This document shows positions 16,845 through 25,759 of a DNA stretch of 64,000 nucleotides, in pieces. How positions within the stretch are numbered: position 1 is the first letter of the stretch; every line of letters starts with the position of its first letter. Under the pieces are notes generated by a model. That model was not told the origin of the DNA and made no database searches. It worked only from the letters and a program-made list of their open reading frames with translations. The stretch is from contig NZ_QNQU01000011.1 in assembly GCF_003315595.1 (NCBI RefSeq), positions 1 through 64,000 of the forward strand, read 5' to 3'. The DNA is from Pedobacter miscanthi (lineage in GTDB: Bacteria; Bacteroidota; Bacteroidia; Sphingobacteriales; Sphingobacteriaceae). The position numbers and the translations under genes are program-made.

Positions 16845-17484
16845 GATATTAATTGCAGATGATCATAATGTATTAATTAACGGATTAAAACTGATTTTTG
16901 CCGTTAGAGGTGATTTTAAAATAATTTCTGTAGCTAATAATGGGCAGGAGGTTATAGATCTGGTTAAAAGTGAATGCCCCGATGTAATTCTGCTGGATAT
17001 TAACATGCCGGTTTTAAATGGCTATCAAACCCTTGAAATTCTGAAATCAGACTATCCTGAGATTAAGGTAATCGTACTTTCGATGCTGAATGACAAAAGA
17101 AATGTACTGAATATGCTCGAAGCCGGTGCAAAAGGTTATTTGTTTAAGGATACAGACGACAAACACCTGTTTAAAGCTATAGATCTGATTAACCAGGGTG
17201 GGTATTATGTATCGGAAGACCTGCAGCATATTCTGGATGAATTTTTGGCCAGCGGTAAATACGCCGACAAAAAAAACAAACAACTGCTTTCTTCCCGCGA
17301 ACTGGAAATTGTAAGCCTGATTGTGAATGGCAATACCAATGCAGAAATTGCTGAACTCCTTTTTTTAAGTACCCGAACGGTAGATACTCACCGTAAAAAT
17401 ATTTTTCACAAGTTAAACCTAAATAATACGGCCTTACTGGTTAAATATGCTTTAGAAAATAAAGCGTTCCTCGGCTTGCAGTAA
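16837..17484 (+). CDS. NarL/FixJ-family response regulator
   Basis: The 215-residue protein has a receiver domain with the acidic pocket DDH (residues 8-10), phospho-acceptor Asp54 in LLDINMP and conserved Lys104 in YLFKD. A LuxR-type HTH follows at about 150-210 (LSSRELEIVSLIVNGNTNAE, then RTVDTHRKNIFHKL). It is the partner of the upstream kinase, with which it overlaps. The genes downstream (T9SS-sorted protein, PorV-like barrel, collagen-like protein) are the natural candidates for its regulon, but this is inferred from position. Confidence 0.95.
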   Translation: MIKILIADDHNVLINGLKLIFAVRGDFKIISVANNGQEVIDLVKSECPDVILLDINMPVLNGYQTLEILKSDYPEIKVIVLSMLNDKRNVLNMLEAGAKGYLFKDTDDKHLFKAIDLINQGGYYVSEDLQHILDEFLASGKYADKKNKQLLSSRELEIVSLIVNGNTNAEIAELLFLSTRTVDTHRKNIFHKLNLNNTALLVKYALENKAFLGLQ

Positions 17485-17625
17485 GCGCTGTTCATTCATG
17501 TTCATTTACAAAATACCGTAAAAAGCGTATTGAAATAATAGTTTCCTTTCAGTCAATTTGTAATGGTCATCCATTAACACTCGTCTTTTAAAACCGGCAG
17601 AAGGTGATGCTTGTGGTTGCGCCAA

Positions 17626-17640
17626 TAGAACATTGTTCTA
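17626..17640. promoter_or_regulatory. Perfect palindrome, candidate operator
   Basis: TAGAACATTGTTCTA is a perfect 7+1+7 palindrome centred 43 bases before the ATG at 17676. It may be a binding site for a dimeric regulator such as the adjacent LuxR-type protein. The rest of 17485-17675 shows no gene or other repeat. Confidence 0.4.
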
Positions 17641-17675
17641 AAATAAACCATAACTAATCAAATTTCTGGCGCTCT

Positions 17676-18167
17676 ATGAAGAAGGTATTTTTACTATTAT
17701 CAATCTCTTTTCTTTTTTTATTTAAATCTTATGGCCAGGCTACGCTTACCCGAAGTGTAGTGGCCAGTACCGGTTCGAGCGCACAGGTTGGAGCAACTTT
17801 AGTGCAGTTTACCGTTGGAGAGGTTGCCACTTTAACCCTCCAGAGTGCAGGCGTAATGCTAACCCAGGGTTTCCAGCAGCCCGAAATTATAGCTTCTAAC
17901 TTCGTCCCAAATGCAGTGGGCAATATGCGGGTTTACCCTAACCCTGCCGTTGGAAAAACGAAAGTAGATTTCGATTTACTGACTGATGGCAAAGTGATTA
18001 TTAACCTGGTTAATAACGCTGGCCAGATTGTTCATTCGAGTTCGGTTACCAGCCTGGCCGGTAAAATAGAATATGTAATACCATTAAACGGACTTGCTTC
18101 CGGAATGTACCATGTGGTACTGTACGTTAACTACCGTACATTTTCCGAAAAGCTTGTTATTCAATAA
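17676..18167 (+). CDS. Small secreted protein with type IX secretion sorting domain
   Basis: The 163-residue protein has a Sec signal (about 1-20, ending KSYGQ). A short domain of about 50 residues follows, with the common Bacteroidota pattern VGEVATLTLQSAG..LTQGFQQPE. A T9SS type A C-terminal domain starts at VYPNPAVGKTKVDF (about residue 86) and ends SEKLVIQ. The CTD directs passage through the type IX translocon and surface anchoring or release. There is almost no cargo besides the CTD, so the protein is itself probably a small surface component. It is the first gene of the series leading to the collagen-like protein. Confidence 0.9.
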   Translation: MKKVFLLLSISFLFLFKSYGQATLTRSVVASTGSSAQVGATLVQFTVGEVATLTLQSAGVMLTQGFQQPEIIASNFVPNAVGNMRVYPNPAVGKTKVDFDLLTDGKVIINLVNNAGQIVHSSSVTSLAGKIEYVIPLNGLASGMYHVVLYVNYRTFSEKLVIQ

Positions 18168-18195
18168 AATACTGTTAACCATCTAAACAACGTTT

Positions 18196-19338
18196 ATGAA
18201 AACGCTTACCAAAATTGCATATGCTGCACTGATTTTGTTCTGTTCGGTCAGTTATGCAAAGGCTCAGCTTCAAAATCAATATAGTACGGTAACTACTGGC
18301 GCATCATTTTTATTAATCAGTCCTGATGCGCGCAACTCGGGTGTTGCAGAGGCCGGAACCGGATTAACAAGCGATGCAAATTCTAATTTTGTTAACGGGG
18401 CAAAACTTTCCTTCGCAAATAAAACAGGCATAAGTGTTTCTTATGTGCCGTGGATGAAGGAAATTGATAAAAACATGCACCTTGGCAACTTAAATGCTTA
18501 CCACCAGTTAAATGAAAAGGAGGTCTTAGCTGTTTCTTTAAGATATTTTGACCAGGGTAGCATTAATTTCCGCGATGAAAATGGTACATTTTTACAGCAA
18601 TACAATGCGAACGAATTTTCGATAGACGGAACTTATTCAAGGAAGTTCGGGAATAATTTAGCCATTGCCTTAACCGGCCGTTTTATCAGGAGCGATTTAG
18701 GCAACGGAACGTTTAATGGCCTGCAGGTAAATGCCGTTAATGCCTATTCGGCTGATATTAGTGTGTATTCGGAAAATACATTAAACAACTCTCGTTATGC
18801 CTGGGGGGTGAGTTTAACCAATGTAGGTACCAAATTAAAATATTCTTCATCTCCGGGTGGTGAATCTTTTTTACCCATGAACCTGCGCATTGGAGGTGGT
18901 TATACCTTGTTAAAAAACCCAAATAACAGCCTCACTTTTCTGGTGGATGTAAACAAGCTAATGGTACCTTCCCCACCCAGATACAAACTGGATGCAAACG
19001 GAATTGCTACCAATGAAATCGAAAAAGGCAAAGATCCTTACAGAAGTGTGCCAAGTGCTTTATTTACCTCTCTTTTTGATGCACCGGGCGGTTTTAGAGA
19101 AGAAATATCAGAGTTTACCATAGCCGGAGGGATGGAATTTGCCTACATGAACCAGTTTTTTCTCCGCACCGGGTATTTTTATGAAGACCCTGAAAAAGGT
19201 AACAGACAACATGTTTCGGTTGGGCTGGGTTTAAAATTAAAGCCCTTCCAGTTTGATATGAGTTATGTTGCTCCAACCGCCAGGCGTTATGTACTCCGGA
19301 ACGGCGTTAAATTTACCTTAAGTTATGCCATTGATTAA
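18196..19338 (+). CDS. porV: PorV/LptO-like outer-membrane protein of the type IX system
   Basis: The 380-residue protein has a signal peptide (about 1-23, ending AKAQ) and the PorV pattern: ASFLLISPDARNSGVAEAG near the mature N-terminus and a series of amphipathic beta strands ending FTLSYAID. PorV is a 14-strand barrel that accepts CTD cargo from the SprA translocon and hands it to the attachment complex. Position between a CTD protein and a collagen-like protein suggests a dedicated or paralogous PorV rather than the housekeeping copy, whose gene usually lies near porU. The gene is 28 bases after the CTD gene, probably in the same operon. Confidence 0.88.
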   Translation: MKTLTKIAYAALILFCSVSYAKAQLQNQYSTVTTGASFLLISPDARNSGVAEAGTGLTSDANSNFVNGAKLSFANKTGISVSYVPWMKEIDKNMHLGNLNAYHQLNEKEVLAVSLRYFDQGSINFRDENGTFLQQYNANEFSIDGTYSRKFGNNLAIALTGRFIRSDLGNGTFNGLQVNAVNAYSADISVYSENTLNNSRYAWGVSLTNVGTKLKYSSSPGGESFLPMNLRIGGGYTLLKNPNNSLTFLVDVNKLMVPSPPRYKLDANGIATNEIEKGKDPYRSVPSALFTSLFDAPGGFREEISEFTIAGGMEFAYMNQFFLRTGYFYEDPEKGNRQHVSVGLGLKLKPFQFDMSYVAPTARRYVLRNGVKFTLSYAID

Positions 19339-19369
19339 TTGTTAAACCGTACTAAACAAGCTATAAAAA

Positions 19370-19717
19370 ATGAAAAAGTTATTTTTCCTGCTGATACTGA
19401 CCGTTATCGGTATCGCAAATGCAAAAGCCCAAAAATCTACCATTAACACTTTGTTCCCCAATAAAGCTGCAGAAATTGAAAAACTGAACGCTAAGGATAA
19501 CACATCAAAAAAGGATGTTTCTACACCTACAAAACAGAGGTTGTTCCAGAATTATACCCAGGGTACACAGCGGTCTTCTTTTTCTGCGGCAAAAAGCAAA
19601 GCAGCAGTAAGTAATATCAAAACAGCTTCAGAAGCAGAAATCAAAGTTGATAAAAATGAACCAAAAGCAGAGGTTAAACAGCCTCCTATGCAGCAGGAAA
19701 CCAGCACAAAACAGTAA
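19370..19717 (+). CDS. Small secreted hypothetical protein
   Basis: The 115-residue protein has a signal peptide (about 1-20, ending AKAQK). The mature part is short, polar and rich in Lys, Ser, Thr, Ala and Gln, and is probably disordered. No family is recognised. It lies 31 bases after porV and 38 bases before the collagen-like gene, so it is probably co-transcribed. Its last 40 residues ([19 protein letters not shown]) are charged and could act as a linker or partner of the neighbouring surface proteins; this is speculation from location. Confidence 0.7.
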   Translation: MKKLFFLLILTVIGIANAKAQKSTINTLFPNKAAEIEKLNAKDNTSKKDVSTPTKQRLFQNYTQGTQRSSFSAAKSKAAVSNIKTASEAEIKVDKNEPKAEVKQPPMQQETSTKQ

Positions 19718-19755
19718 AATATACATCTAATACCTCTTTACTTAAATTATTCAAC

Positions 19756-22700
19756 ATGAAAAAGTTTACGCTCATAGTTGCGGTTACCCTCATCTTTTTT
19801 GGGAAAATATTTGCCCAAAGCGGATTAACAGGAATAAACTATCAGGCAGTTGCCCGCAATAACGATGGAACCGTACTTGCCAAACAAAATGTAAAGGTTA
19901 GGATTTCTATACTTGGGGCAAGTGCCAGTGGCCCTGTACAATATCAGGAAACTCACGACCTTACCACAAATACATTAGGTCTTTTTACCTTACAGATTGG
20001 AAAAGGAAGCCCATCAACAGGAACTTTAACAGGCGTGCCCTGGCAAAATGCAAATCAGTATTTAAAAGTAGAACTCGCTATCGGTGGCGGTGCTTTTACC
20101 GATCTGGGGGCAACTCAATTAATGAGTGTACCTTTTGCTTTATATGCAGCTTCAGGTAACCCTGGTCCTGCTGGTGCAACAGGTCCGGCCGGACCAACGG
20201 GTGCAGCCGGACCAACCGGTGCTACTGGCGCTATTGGTCCTGTAGGCCCTGCCGGCGCAACCGGACCAGCGGGACCAATTGGCGCTACGGGTGCCACGGG
20301 TGCTATCGGACCAGTAGGTCCTGCAGGTGCAACAGGCCCGATTGGATTAACAGGAGCTGCAGGCCCGATTGGTCCCCAGGGTTTAGTTGGCCCGGCTGGA
20401 GCAACTGGTCCAGTAGGTCCGATAGGTCCGGCTGGTCCTGTAGGTGCAACAGGTGCTATCGGCCCGGTAGGTCCTGCAGGAGCTACAGGGCCGATTGGTC
20501 CCATTGGAGCAACGGGTGCTACTGGAGCTACCGGCGCTCAAGGTCCCGCTGGCCCTGTAGGTCCGATAGGTCCCATCGGAGCAACCGGTGCAACAGGCGC
20601 AATTGGTCCGGTAGGTCCTGCGGGTGTTCAAGGTACTCAGGGACCTGTTGGAGCAACCGGCCCGGCTGGCCCCATAGGCCCTGTTGGTCCCGCAGGTTCA
20701 TTAACAGGAGCTGCAGGTGGCGACTTGAGTGGAAACTATCCTAATCCGGTTGTAAAAGGCTTACAGAATGTTGCTGTTGCAGCTACCGCGCCAACCAATG
20801 GTCAGGTTTTAAGGTATAACGGAACAAACTGGGCTCCGGCTAATGCTTCGGGTGGAGGTTTTGCTCTTCCATATATCGCAACCGAGAACAATGCTTCAAC
20901 TTTATTTTCCATCACCAACGATGGCGACGGAACATCTGTTGAGGGCATTAACAATACCACTACGGCAAGTATTGCAGCAGTGAGGGGCATTGTTAATTCT
21001 ACTGCCCCTGGAGGTTTTTCTGCAGGCATAAAGGGTATCAATAACGGCTCAGGAGGCTTAGGTATCGGCGTTTGGGGCAGTCAAGCAGGAAGCGGCTGGG
21101 GTGTTTACGGGGTAACGCCAAATGGCTTAGGAGTTTATGGAAACTCTACCGCAGCAGGTTATGGCGTATATGGTAATAGTAATTCGGGTACAGGTTTGTA
21201 TGGAACATCAACCAATGGTCCTGCTGCCAACGTTTCTATTTTAAATAATTCTAATGCAAATACGGCATTAACCGTTAATACATTAGGTAATGGAACGGTA
21301 ATCAACGCTACAACAAGTGGAAGTGGTATTGGAATAAAAAGTTCAACTGGCAGCGGTTTGGCTATTAACGGAATTACCAGCGCACAAACTTCGGCAGGTG
21401 TACTTGGTCAGAATACAGGCGGAGGTGAAGCTGTTGTTGGTTTAACCACCAGTGATATTGCCGGAGCAGTTGTTGGGCGTAATGATGGTGGCGGATTTGG
21501 TGTGCGCGGTTTTATAGCTACGAATACCACAGGTACCGGTGTAGCTGTTCAGGGAGAGGTTGGAAATTCCGGAAGTAAAGGCAGGGCCGGTAGATTTATC
21601 AATACCAATGCAGCCAATACTGATGTAAATATATTAGAAGTTACATCAAATAGTAATGGTAATATACCTGATAATACACTCGGCAATGCTGCTTCATTTA
21701 AGATAGATAATACCAATAGTGTTGGTGCAGCTGTTCGTGGAGAGGTAAATACCATATTCGGTAATTTTGGTGCAGCAGGTATTTTCGGATTGTCATCTGG
21801 TACTGGTGGAAGGGCAGGTTTATTTTATGCCTCTAACCCGGCGGGTAATGGTGCAGCACTTATTGCTTTAACCGACGGTAATGGCAATGCAATTACAGCC
21901 AACGCAGGCAAAAATGGTAATGCTGTAGAAGCCAATGTAGATGGAACAGGTACAGCCGTTTATGGTTGGGTACCTTCATTTAGTGGAGGAAGGGCTGGCC
22001 GCTTCGAAAACTACAATTTAGATAATGAAACGGAAGCCCTAACCGTCAAAACAGTTGGAAACGGAATAGCGGGTAATTTTAAAGTAGACCGTACTACGGG
22101 CACTTCTCCCGCGGTGAAAGGTGAGGTAAATTCTATTTTTGCAAATTTCGGTACAGCCGGGGTTTATGGTTTGTCATCAGGCACAGGTGGTTATGGTGGA
22201 TTATTTTACTCCTCAAATGCTGGTGGAAACGGACCTGCACTCCTTGCACTTACCGAAGGTAACGGAAACGGAATTACCGCAAATGCTGGTAAAAACGGTG
22301 ATGGTGTTGAAGCAACTGCGGATGGAACCGGAAACGCTATTTATGGATGGACACCTAATTTTGGGGTTGGAAGAGCTGGCCGTTTTGCAAATTTTAATGC
22401 TGCCAATGGACAGCCAACTGTTCATGTATCTACCAACGGTACCGGATCGGCATTGCTGATCAATCACACCGGTCCATCAGGAAATGTCTTCATCGGCCAA
22501 AGCGGAGGCTCAAATGTTGTCAGGATCAATAAAGCTGGTAAAGGCTTTTTTAATGATGGTACCCAAAACAGTGGAGCCGACATAGCCGAGGCATTTGATG
22601 TAAACGGCGCAACAGCAGATTTCGAACCTGGAGATATACTAATTATTTCTACTGACAAAGACAGAGCGGTAGAAAAATCAAACGGCGCTTATTCTAACCT

Positions 22701-22992
22701 GGTAGCAGGAGTTTATGCTACCAAACCAGGTGTTTTATTAACCGAAGAGAATATTGATTCGGAACTTGTTGGTAAAGTGCCAATGGGCGTTATCGGCGTA
22801 ATCCCGACTAAAGTTTGTTTAGAAGGTGGTGCCATTAAAAGAGGCGATATGCTCGTAACTTCATCGCAAAGTGGTATAGCCATGAAAGCCGATTTAGATA
22901 AGGTTAAAGTAGGTCAGGTTTTAGGAAAAGCCCTGCAGGATTTTAACCAGCAAACTGTTGGAAAAATCCAGGTATTGGTAAGTATTAAATAA
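19756..22992 (+). CDS. Collagen-like surface protein
   Basis: The 1078-residue protein has a signal peptide (about 1-21, ending IFAQ) and an N-terminal beta domain of about 110 residues. About 60 Gly-X-Y triplets follow (residues about 134-315, for example [13 protein letters not shown]), expected to form a collagen triple helix. Next is a [18 protein letters not shown] module common in Bacteroidota fibre proteins, then a long Gly/Asn-rich beta region with GVYGNS-type repeats. Two copies of a roughly 126-residue unit start near 21721 and 22098. The C-terminal domain ([14 protein letters not shown], then [14 protein letters not shown]) resembles the end domain of tail-fibre-like proteins. It has no T9SS CTD. 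It is probably an exported fibre. Confidence 0.9.
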   Translation: MKKFTLIVAVTLIFFGKIFAQSGLTGINYQAVARNNDGTVLAKQNVKVRISILGASASGPVQYQETHDLTTNTLGLFTLQIGKGSPSTGTLTGVPWQNANQYLKVELAIGGGAFTDLGATQLMSVPFALYAASGNPGPAGATGPAGPTGAAGPTGATGAIGPVGPAGATGPAGPIGATGATGAIGPVGPAGATGPIGLTGAAGPIGPQGLVGPAGATGPVGPIGPAGPVGATGAIGPVGPAGATGPIGPIGATGATGATGAQGPAGPVGPIGPIGATGATGAIGPVGPAGVQGTQGPVGATGPAGPIGPVGPAGSLTGAAGGDLSGNYPNPVVKGLQNVAVAATAPTNGQVLRYNGTNWAPANASGGGFALPYIATENNASTLFSITNDGDGTSVEGINNTTTASIAAVRGIVNSTAPGGFSAGIKGINNGSGGLGIGVWGSQAGSGWGVYGVTPNGLGVYGNSTAAGYGVYGNSNSGTGLYGTSTNGPAANVSILNNSNANTALTVNTLGNGTVINATTSGSGIGIKSSTGSGLAINGITSAQTSAGVLGQNTGGGEAVVGLTTSDIAGAVVGRNDGGGFGVRGFIATNTTGTGVAVQGEVGNSGSKGRAGRFINTNAANTDVNILEVTSNSNGNIPDNTLGNAASFKIDNTNSVGAAVRGEVNTIFGNFGAAGIFGLSSGTGGRAGLFYASNPAGNGAALIALTDGNGNAITANAGKNGNAVEANVDGTGTAVYGWVPSFSGGRAGRFENYNLDNETEALTVKTVGNGIAGNFKVDRTTGTSPAVKGEVNSIFANFGTAGVYGLSSGTGGYGGLFYSSNAGGNGPALLALTEGNGNGITANAGKNGDGVEATADGTGNAIYGWTPNFGVGRAGRFANFNAANGQPTVHVSTNGTGSALLINHTGPSGNVFIGQSGGSNVVRINKAGKGFFNDGTQNSGADIAEAFDVNGATADFEPGDILIISTDKDRAVEKSNGAYSNLVAGVYATKPGVLLTEENIDSELVGKVPMGVIGVIPTKVCLEGGAIKRGDMLVTSSQSGIAMKADLDKVKVGQVLGKALQDFNQQTVGKIQVLVSIK

Positions 22993-23012
22993 TGTTCTAT
23001 ATTTTTTAAGGG

Positions 23013-23044
23013 AAAAGGCTCCGGATGTACATCCGGGGCCTTTT
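23013..23044 (+). terminator. Strong terminator after the collagen-like gene
   Basis: AAAAGGCTCCGGATGT faces ACATCCGGGGCCTTTT, with one wobble pair and the loop formed from the central bases. It lies 20 bases after the stop codon and ends in a T run. Confidence 0.88.
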
Positions 23045-23060
23045 GTATTTTATTAAAAAT

Positions 23061-23156
23061 CGTCATTGCTAGGAGGTACGACGAAGCAATCTTTCCGGTT
23101 ATCAATCCTACAAGAAAGATTGCTTCGTCGGCTGAAAAAGCCTTCTAGCAATGACG
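23061..23156. repeat. R3 palindrome, diverged copy
   Basis: The element begins CGTCATTGCTAGGAGG and ends CCTTCTAGCAATGACG, with inner arms GAAGCAATCTTTC and GAAAGATTGCTTC. It is the first element of the repeat cluster that fills 23061-23983. Confidence 0.88.
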
Positions 23157-23184
23157 ACTCTTTTTTAAGCACAATAAAGGCGGT

Positions 23185-23983
23185 CGTCACCCTGAATTCA
23201 TTTCAGGGTCTTACATCTGAGATTTTCCATCCAATAGGAGATATCGGATCAGGATGACGATCTTCAGAAGAATAGTCGTCATTTCGACTGGAACGCAGTG
23301 GAACGGAGAAATCTATCTCGGGATAGATTTCTCGGCTACGTTGCACCGAGCCAACGGGTCCGCTCGAAATGACGACTCTTTTTGAATAACAACAAAGAGG
23401 GGTCGTCACCCTGAATTTATTTCAGGGTCTTATAGCAAGAAAGATTCTGAAACAAGTTCAGGATGACGATCTTCAGAAAAATAGTCGTCATTTCGACTGT
23501 AACGCAGTGAAACGGAGAAATCTATCTCGGGATAGATTTCTCGGCTATCTTTCACTACGCTCGAAATGACGACTCTTTTTGAATAACAACAAAGAGGAGT
23601 CGTCACCCTGAATTCATTTCAGGGTCTTACATCTGAGGTTTTCCATCCAATAGGAGCTATCGGATCAGAATGACGAACTTCAGAAGAAAAGTCGTCATTT
23701 CGACTGGAACGCAGTGGAACGGAGAAATCTATCTCGGGATAGATTTCTCGGCTACCTTTCACTCCGCTCGAAATGACGACTATTTTTTAAGCACAATAAA
23801 GGCGGTCGTCACCCTGAATTCATTTCAGGGTCTTACATCTGAGATTTTCCATCCAATAGGAGCTATCGGATCAGGATGACGATCTGTAGAAGAAAAGTCG
23901 TCATTTCGACTGAAACGCAGTGGAACGGAGAAATCTATCTCGGTATAGATTTCTCGGCTACGTTGCACTCCGCTCGAAATGAC
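23185..23983. repeat. Tandem array of four R2-R1 composite repeats
   Basis: R2 units (CGTCACCCTGAATTCATTTC ... GATGACG) lie at 23185-23259, 23404-23468, 23601-23675 and 23807-23881. R1 units (CGTCATTTCGACTGGAACGC ... TCGAAATGACG) lie at 23277-23374, 23486-23571, 23693-23778 and 23899-23983. They alternate strictly, with short related spacers (ACTCTTTTTGAATAACAAC or ACTCTTTTTTAAGCAC between R1 and R2; about 17 bases with CTTCAGAAGAA between R2 and R1). The period is about 200 bases. No gene is supported here. Short open frames crossing the repeats are artefacts. Confidence 0.92.
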
Positions 23984-23995
23984 AATTATCTAGTA

Positions 23996-24052
23996 TTAAA
24001 ACAATCCCAACTGCCCTTTATCATCTATATTGGTGATTTCCAAATCAATCTT
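23996..24052 (-). pseudogene. Relic of the parC 3' end
   Basis: Read on the minus strand, these 57 bases encode KIDLEITNIDDKGQLGLF and a stop, matching the end of ParC (KVDFEITNPDDIDMDDKGQL, then GLF) at 25760 onward. The relic lacks 15 bases and has several substitutions, yet keeps the terminal GQLGLF. It follows an R1 repeat (ends 23983), just as the real parC end follows an R1 repeat (ends 25718). The frame stays open upstream to an ATG at 24133, giving a 45-residue ORF, but that part shows no ParC similarity and overlaps the start of the next gene. I read it as a fragment left by a segmental duplication. Confidence 0.75.
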
Positions 24053-24131
24053 TTGGCGAGCTTTTCTAATCATCAGGCAGCACTCTTCTTTTTTCAATTG
24101 GTTTGCTCTATATTTATAAAAAGCTACTATC

Positions 24132-25418
24132 ATGAAAATTTCACTCTCATTCTTTCTTTTATTTTTCTGTCCCTCAATCTTATTTGCTCAAAAATTAAAT
24201 TACAGCACTTCTTTGCAAAAAGCTTTGCTATCAGCACATTATTTAAAAAAGGATGTTTTGATAATCCTGAATTCAGAAAACACAAATAATGAAAAAGAAA
24301 ATCCACTTTTTAGCGATCAGGAAATCATTAATAAAATAAATCTTCATTTTATCACTTATAAAACAAATTATGGTGATACCACTTTAAAAGCAATAAAAGA
24401 GTATTATAATATCGAAAACTGTCCAAACTATCTTTTTTTACATAGTAATATGGAGCTGTTTTACAGAAACCTAGAAGTAGATGCTCCCAAAGAACGATTT
24501 GAACAGATATTGAATTATGCAAAAGAAGCCTCACAACAAATAACCATTAAGAAAGCGAAAAAAGATTATCTAAAAGATACTTCAGATGTAACTAAATTAA
24601 AACAGTTAATAGATGTACTTAAAAAACAGGGCGTAACAAATAACGCATATTATATAGAACAATATGCAAAAAAACTAAGCCCGGCTTCTTTTGATGATTA
24701 TCAAACCGTATTATATATTCTTGAGGCAGGTCCAACAATTAACAGAATCGCTTACAATAAAGCCTTTACAAATAGAACTATTATTGATAGCATTTTTAAA
24801 AAGGAATCATCGCAAAAAAGAGGTTTTATCTTAAATGTTATCGCCAACAATACAATGACCAATGCAATAAAAACAATTTGTTTGGCCGATGCTCAGAACA
24901 CAGCTAATTTTTATAAAAACCAATGGAAAAATAACGAATATAACGGGCAAAAAATTTACAATGAAAAAATGCTTTTTTATTATAATGCCATTAAGGACAC
25001 CGCTAACTATTTTGAAATAGCTACCAATCACTACGATAAATATTACATGAGTATTGAAATGGATAGTGTTAAACGATTAAAATTATTAGAAAAATCAGAC
25101 AGTACATTACGTTTTAATCCGGGATGGAAAGCCAAATCTTTTCCAAACGGATTAAATGAGGCAGCCTGGAACTTTTATTCATCTGGGACCAGAAATCAGA
25201 AACGCCTTTTAAAAGCTGTAAAATGGAGTAAAAGAGCTGTTCAGTTAGATCCAAATGCAAATAACTACGATACGCTGGCACATTTATTTTACTCATTAAA
25301 AAGTTTTAGGAGAGCTATTAAAGCTCAGGAAATTGCAATAAATATTGCAAAAACCAATGGGCTTTCAACAAAGGATTATTTTGAAAGCTTAATGAAAATG
25401 AAGTCAAAAACTCTCTAG
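24132..25418 (+). CDS. Second secreted thioredoxin-fold/TPR-like protein
   Basis: The 428-residue protein is a diverged paralogue of the one at 9490. It has a signal peptide (about 1-20, ending ILFAQ) and a thioredoxin-like domain with no CxxC after VLIILNSEN; the cis-Pro loop is ENCPNYLFL. The shared middle segment is FDDYQTVLYILEAGP, and the TPR-like end is EAAWNFYSSGT and VQLDPNANNYDTLAHLFY. It lacks about 30 residues present in the paralogue between the middle and TPR parts. The gene is AT-richer than its neighbours and sits between a parC-end relic and the real parC, with R1/R2 repeats on both sides, so it arrived or was rearranged with them. Confidence 0.78.
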   Translation: MKISLSFFLLFFCPSILFAQKLNYSTSLQKALLSAHYLKKDVLIILNSENTNNEKENPLFSDQEIINKINLHFITYKTNYGDTTLKAIKEYYNIENCPNYLFLHSNMELFYRNLEVDAPKERFEQILNYAKEASQQITIKKAKKDYLKDTSDVTKLKQLIDVLKKQGVTNNAYYIEQYAKKLSPASFDDYQTVLYILEAGPTINRIAYNKAFTNRTIIDSIFKKESSQKRGFILNVIANNTMTNAIKTICLADAQNTANFYKNQWKNNEYNGQKIYNEKMLFYYNAIKDTANYFEIATNHYDKYYMSIEMDSVKRLKLLEKSDSTLRFNPGWKAKSFPNGLNEAAWNFYSSGTRNQKRLLKAVKWSKRAVQLDPNANNYDTLAHLFYSLKSFRRAIKAQEIAINIAKTNGLSTKDYFESLMKMKSKTL

Positions 25419-25590
25419 TTAAGAAATACCATTACATAGATCTCTCCACTGCGGTCGAGATGACGATTATCCTCTTTTTCAAATCTGCGCTTCTTTTCTG
25501 CGGCATCTGCCCACATCAATAGTTTCCCGCAGATCTAACAAATTCAAAATACCATACTGCGCTTATTTCAGCATCTATCCTGCAATTAAG

Positions 25591-25718
25591 ATCCTGAAAC
25601 AAGTTCAGAATGACGAACTTTAGAAGAAAAGTCGTCATTTCGACTGGAACGCAGTGGAACGGAGAAATCTATCTCGGGATAGATTTCTCGGCTACGTTTC
25701 ATTACGCTCGAAATGACG
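25591..25718. repeat. Partial R2 plus complete R1 repeat before parC
   Basis: A half R2 (ATCCTGAAACAAGTTCAGAA, then TGACG) at 25591-25615 is followed by R1 at 25633-25718, with the same kind of spacer as in the 23.2-24.0 kb array. A degenerate R1 end (CTCTCCACTGCGGTCGAGAT, then GACG) lies at about 25442-25466, and an ATCTGCG...CGCAGAT type repeat at about 25485-25535. No gene is seen in 25419-25759. Confidence 0.85.
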
Positions 25719-25759
25719 ACTATTTATTTAAAGCAAAATAAGACAGTCGTCTTTAAAAT

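Noticed and set aside
13779..17484. Kinase as a SusR-type hybrid two-component system
   Set aside because: The kinase lacks fused receiver and AraC domains; the receiver and LuxR-type HTH are in a separate protein.
20115..20504. Minus-strand open frame rich in Gly-Pro opposite the collagen repeats
   Set aside because: It is the complement of the GxY codons; such mirrored repeat frames occur without being genes, and there is no start context or signal.
19756..22992. Collagen-like protein as a prophage tail fibre
   Set aside because: It has a signal peptide, lies after PorV and a T9SS protein, and there are no phage structural genes in the window.
23061..23983. Regular repeat array that could look like CRISPR
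   Set aside because: Units are 65-98 base palindromes of two alternating types with related spacers, not 24-40 base repeats with unique spacers, and no cas genes are near.
23996..24133. 45-residue minus-strand ORF beginning at 24133
   Set aside because: Only its last 18 codons resemble ParC; the rest has no similarity, overlaps the start of the 24132 gene and has no ribosome-binding signal. It was kept only as a parC relic.
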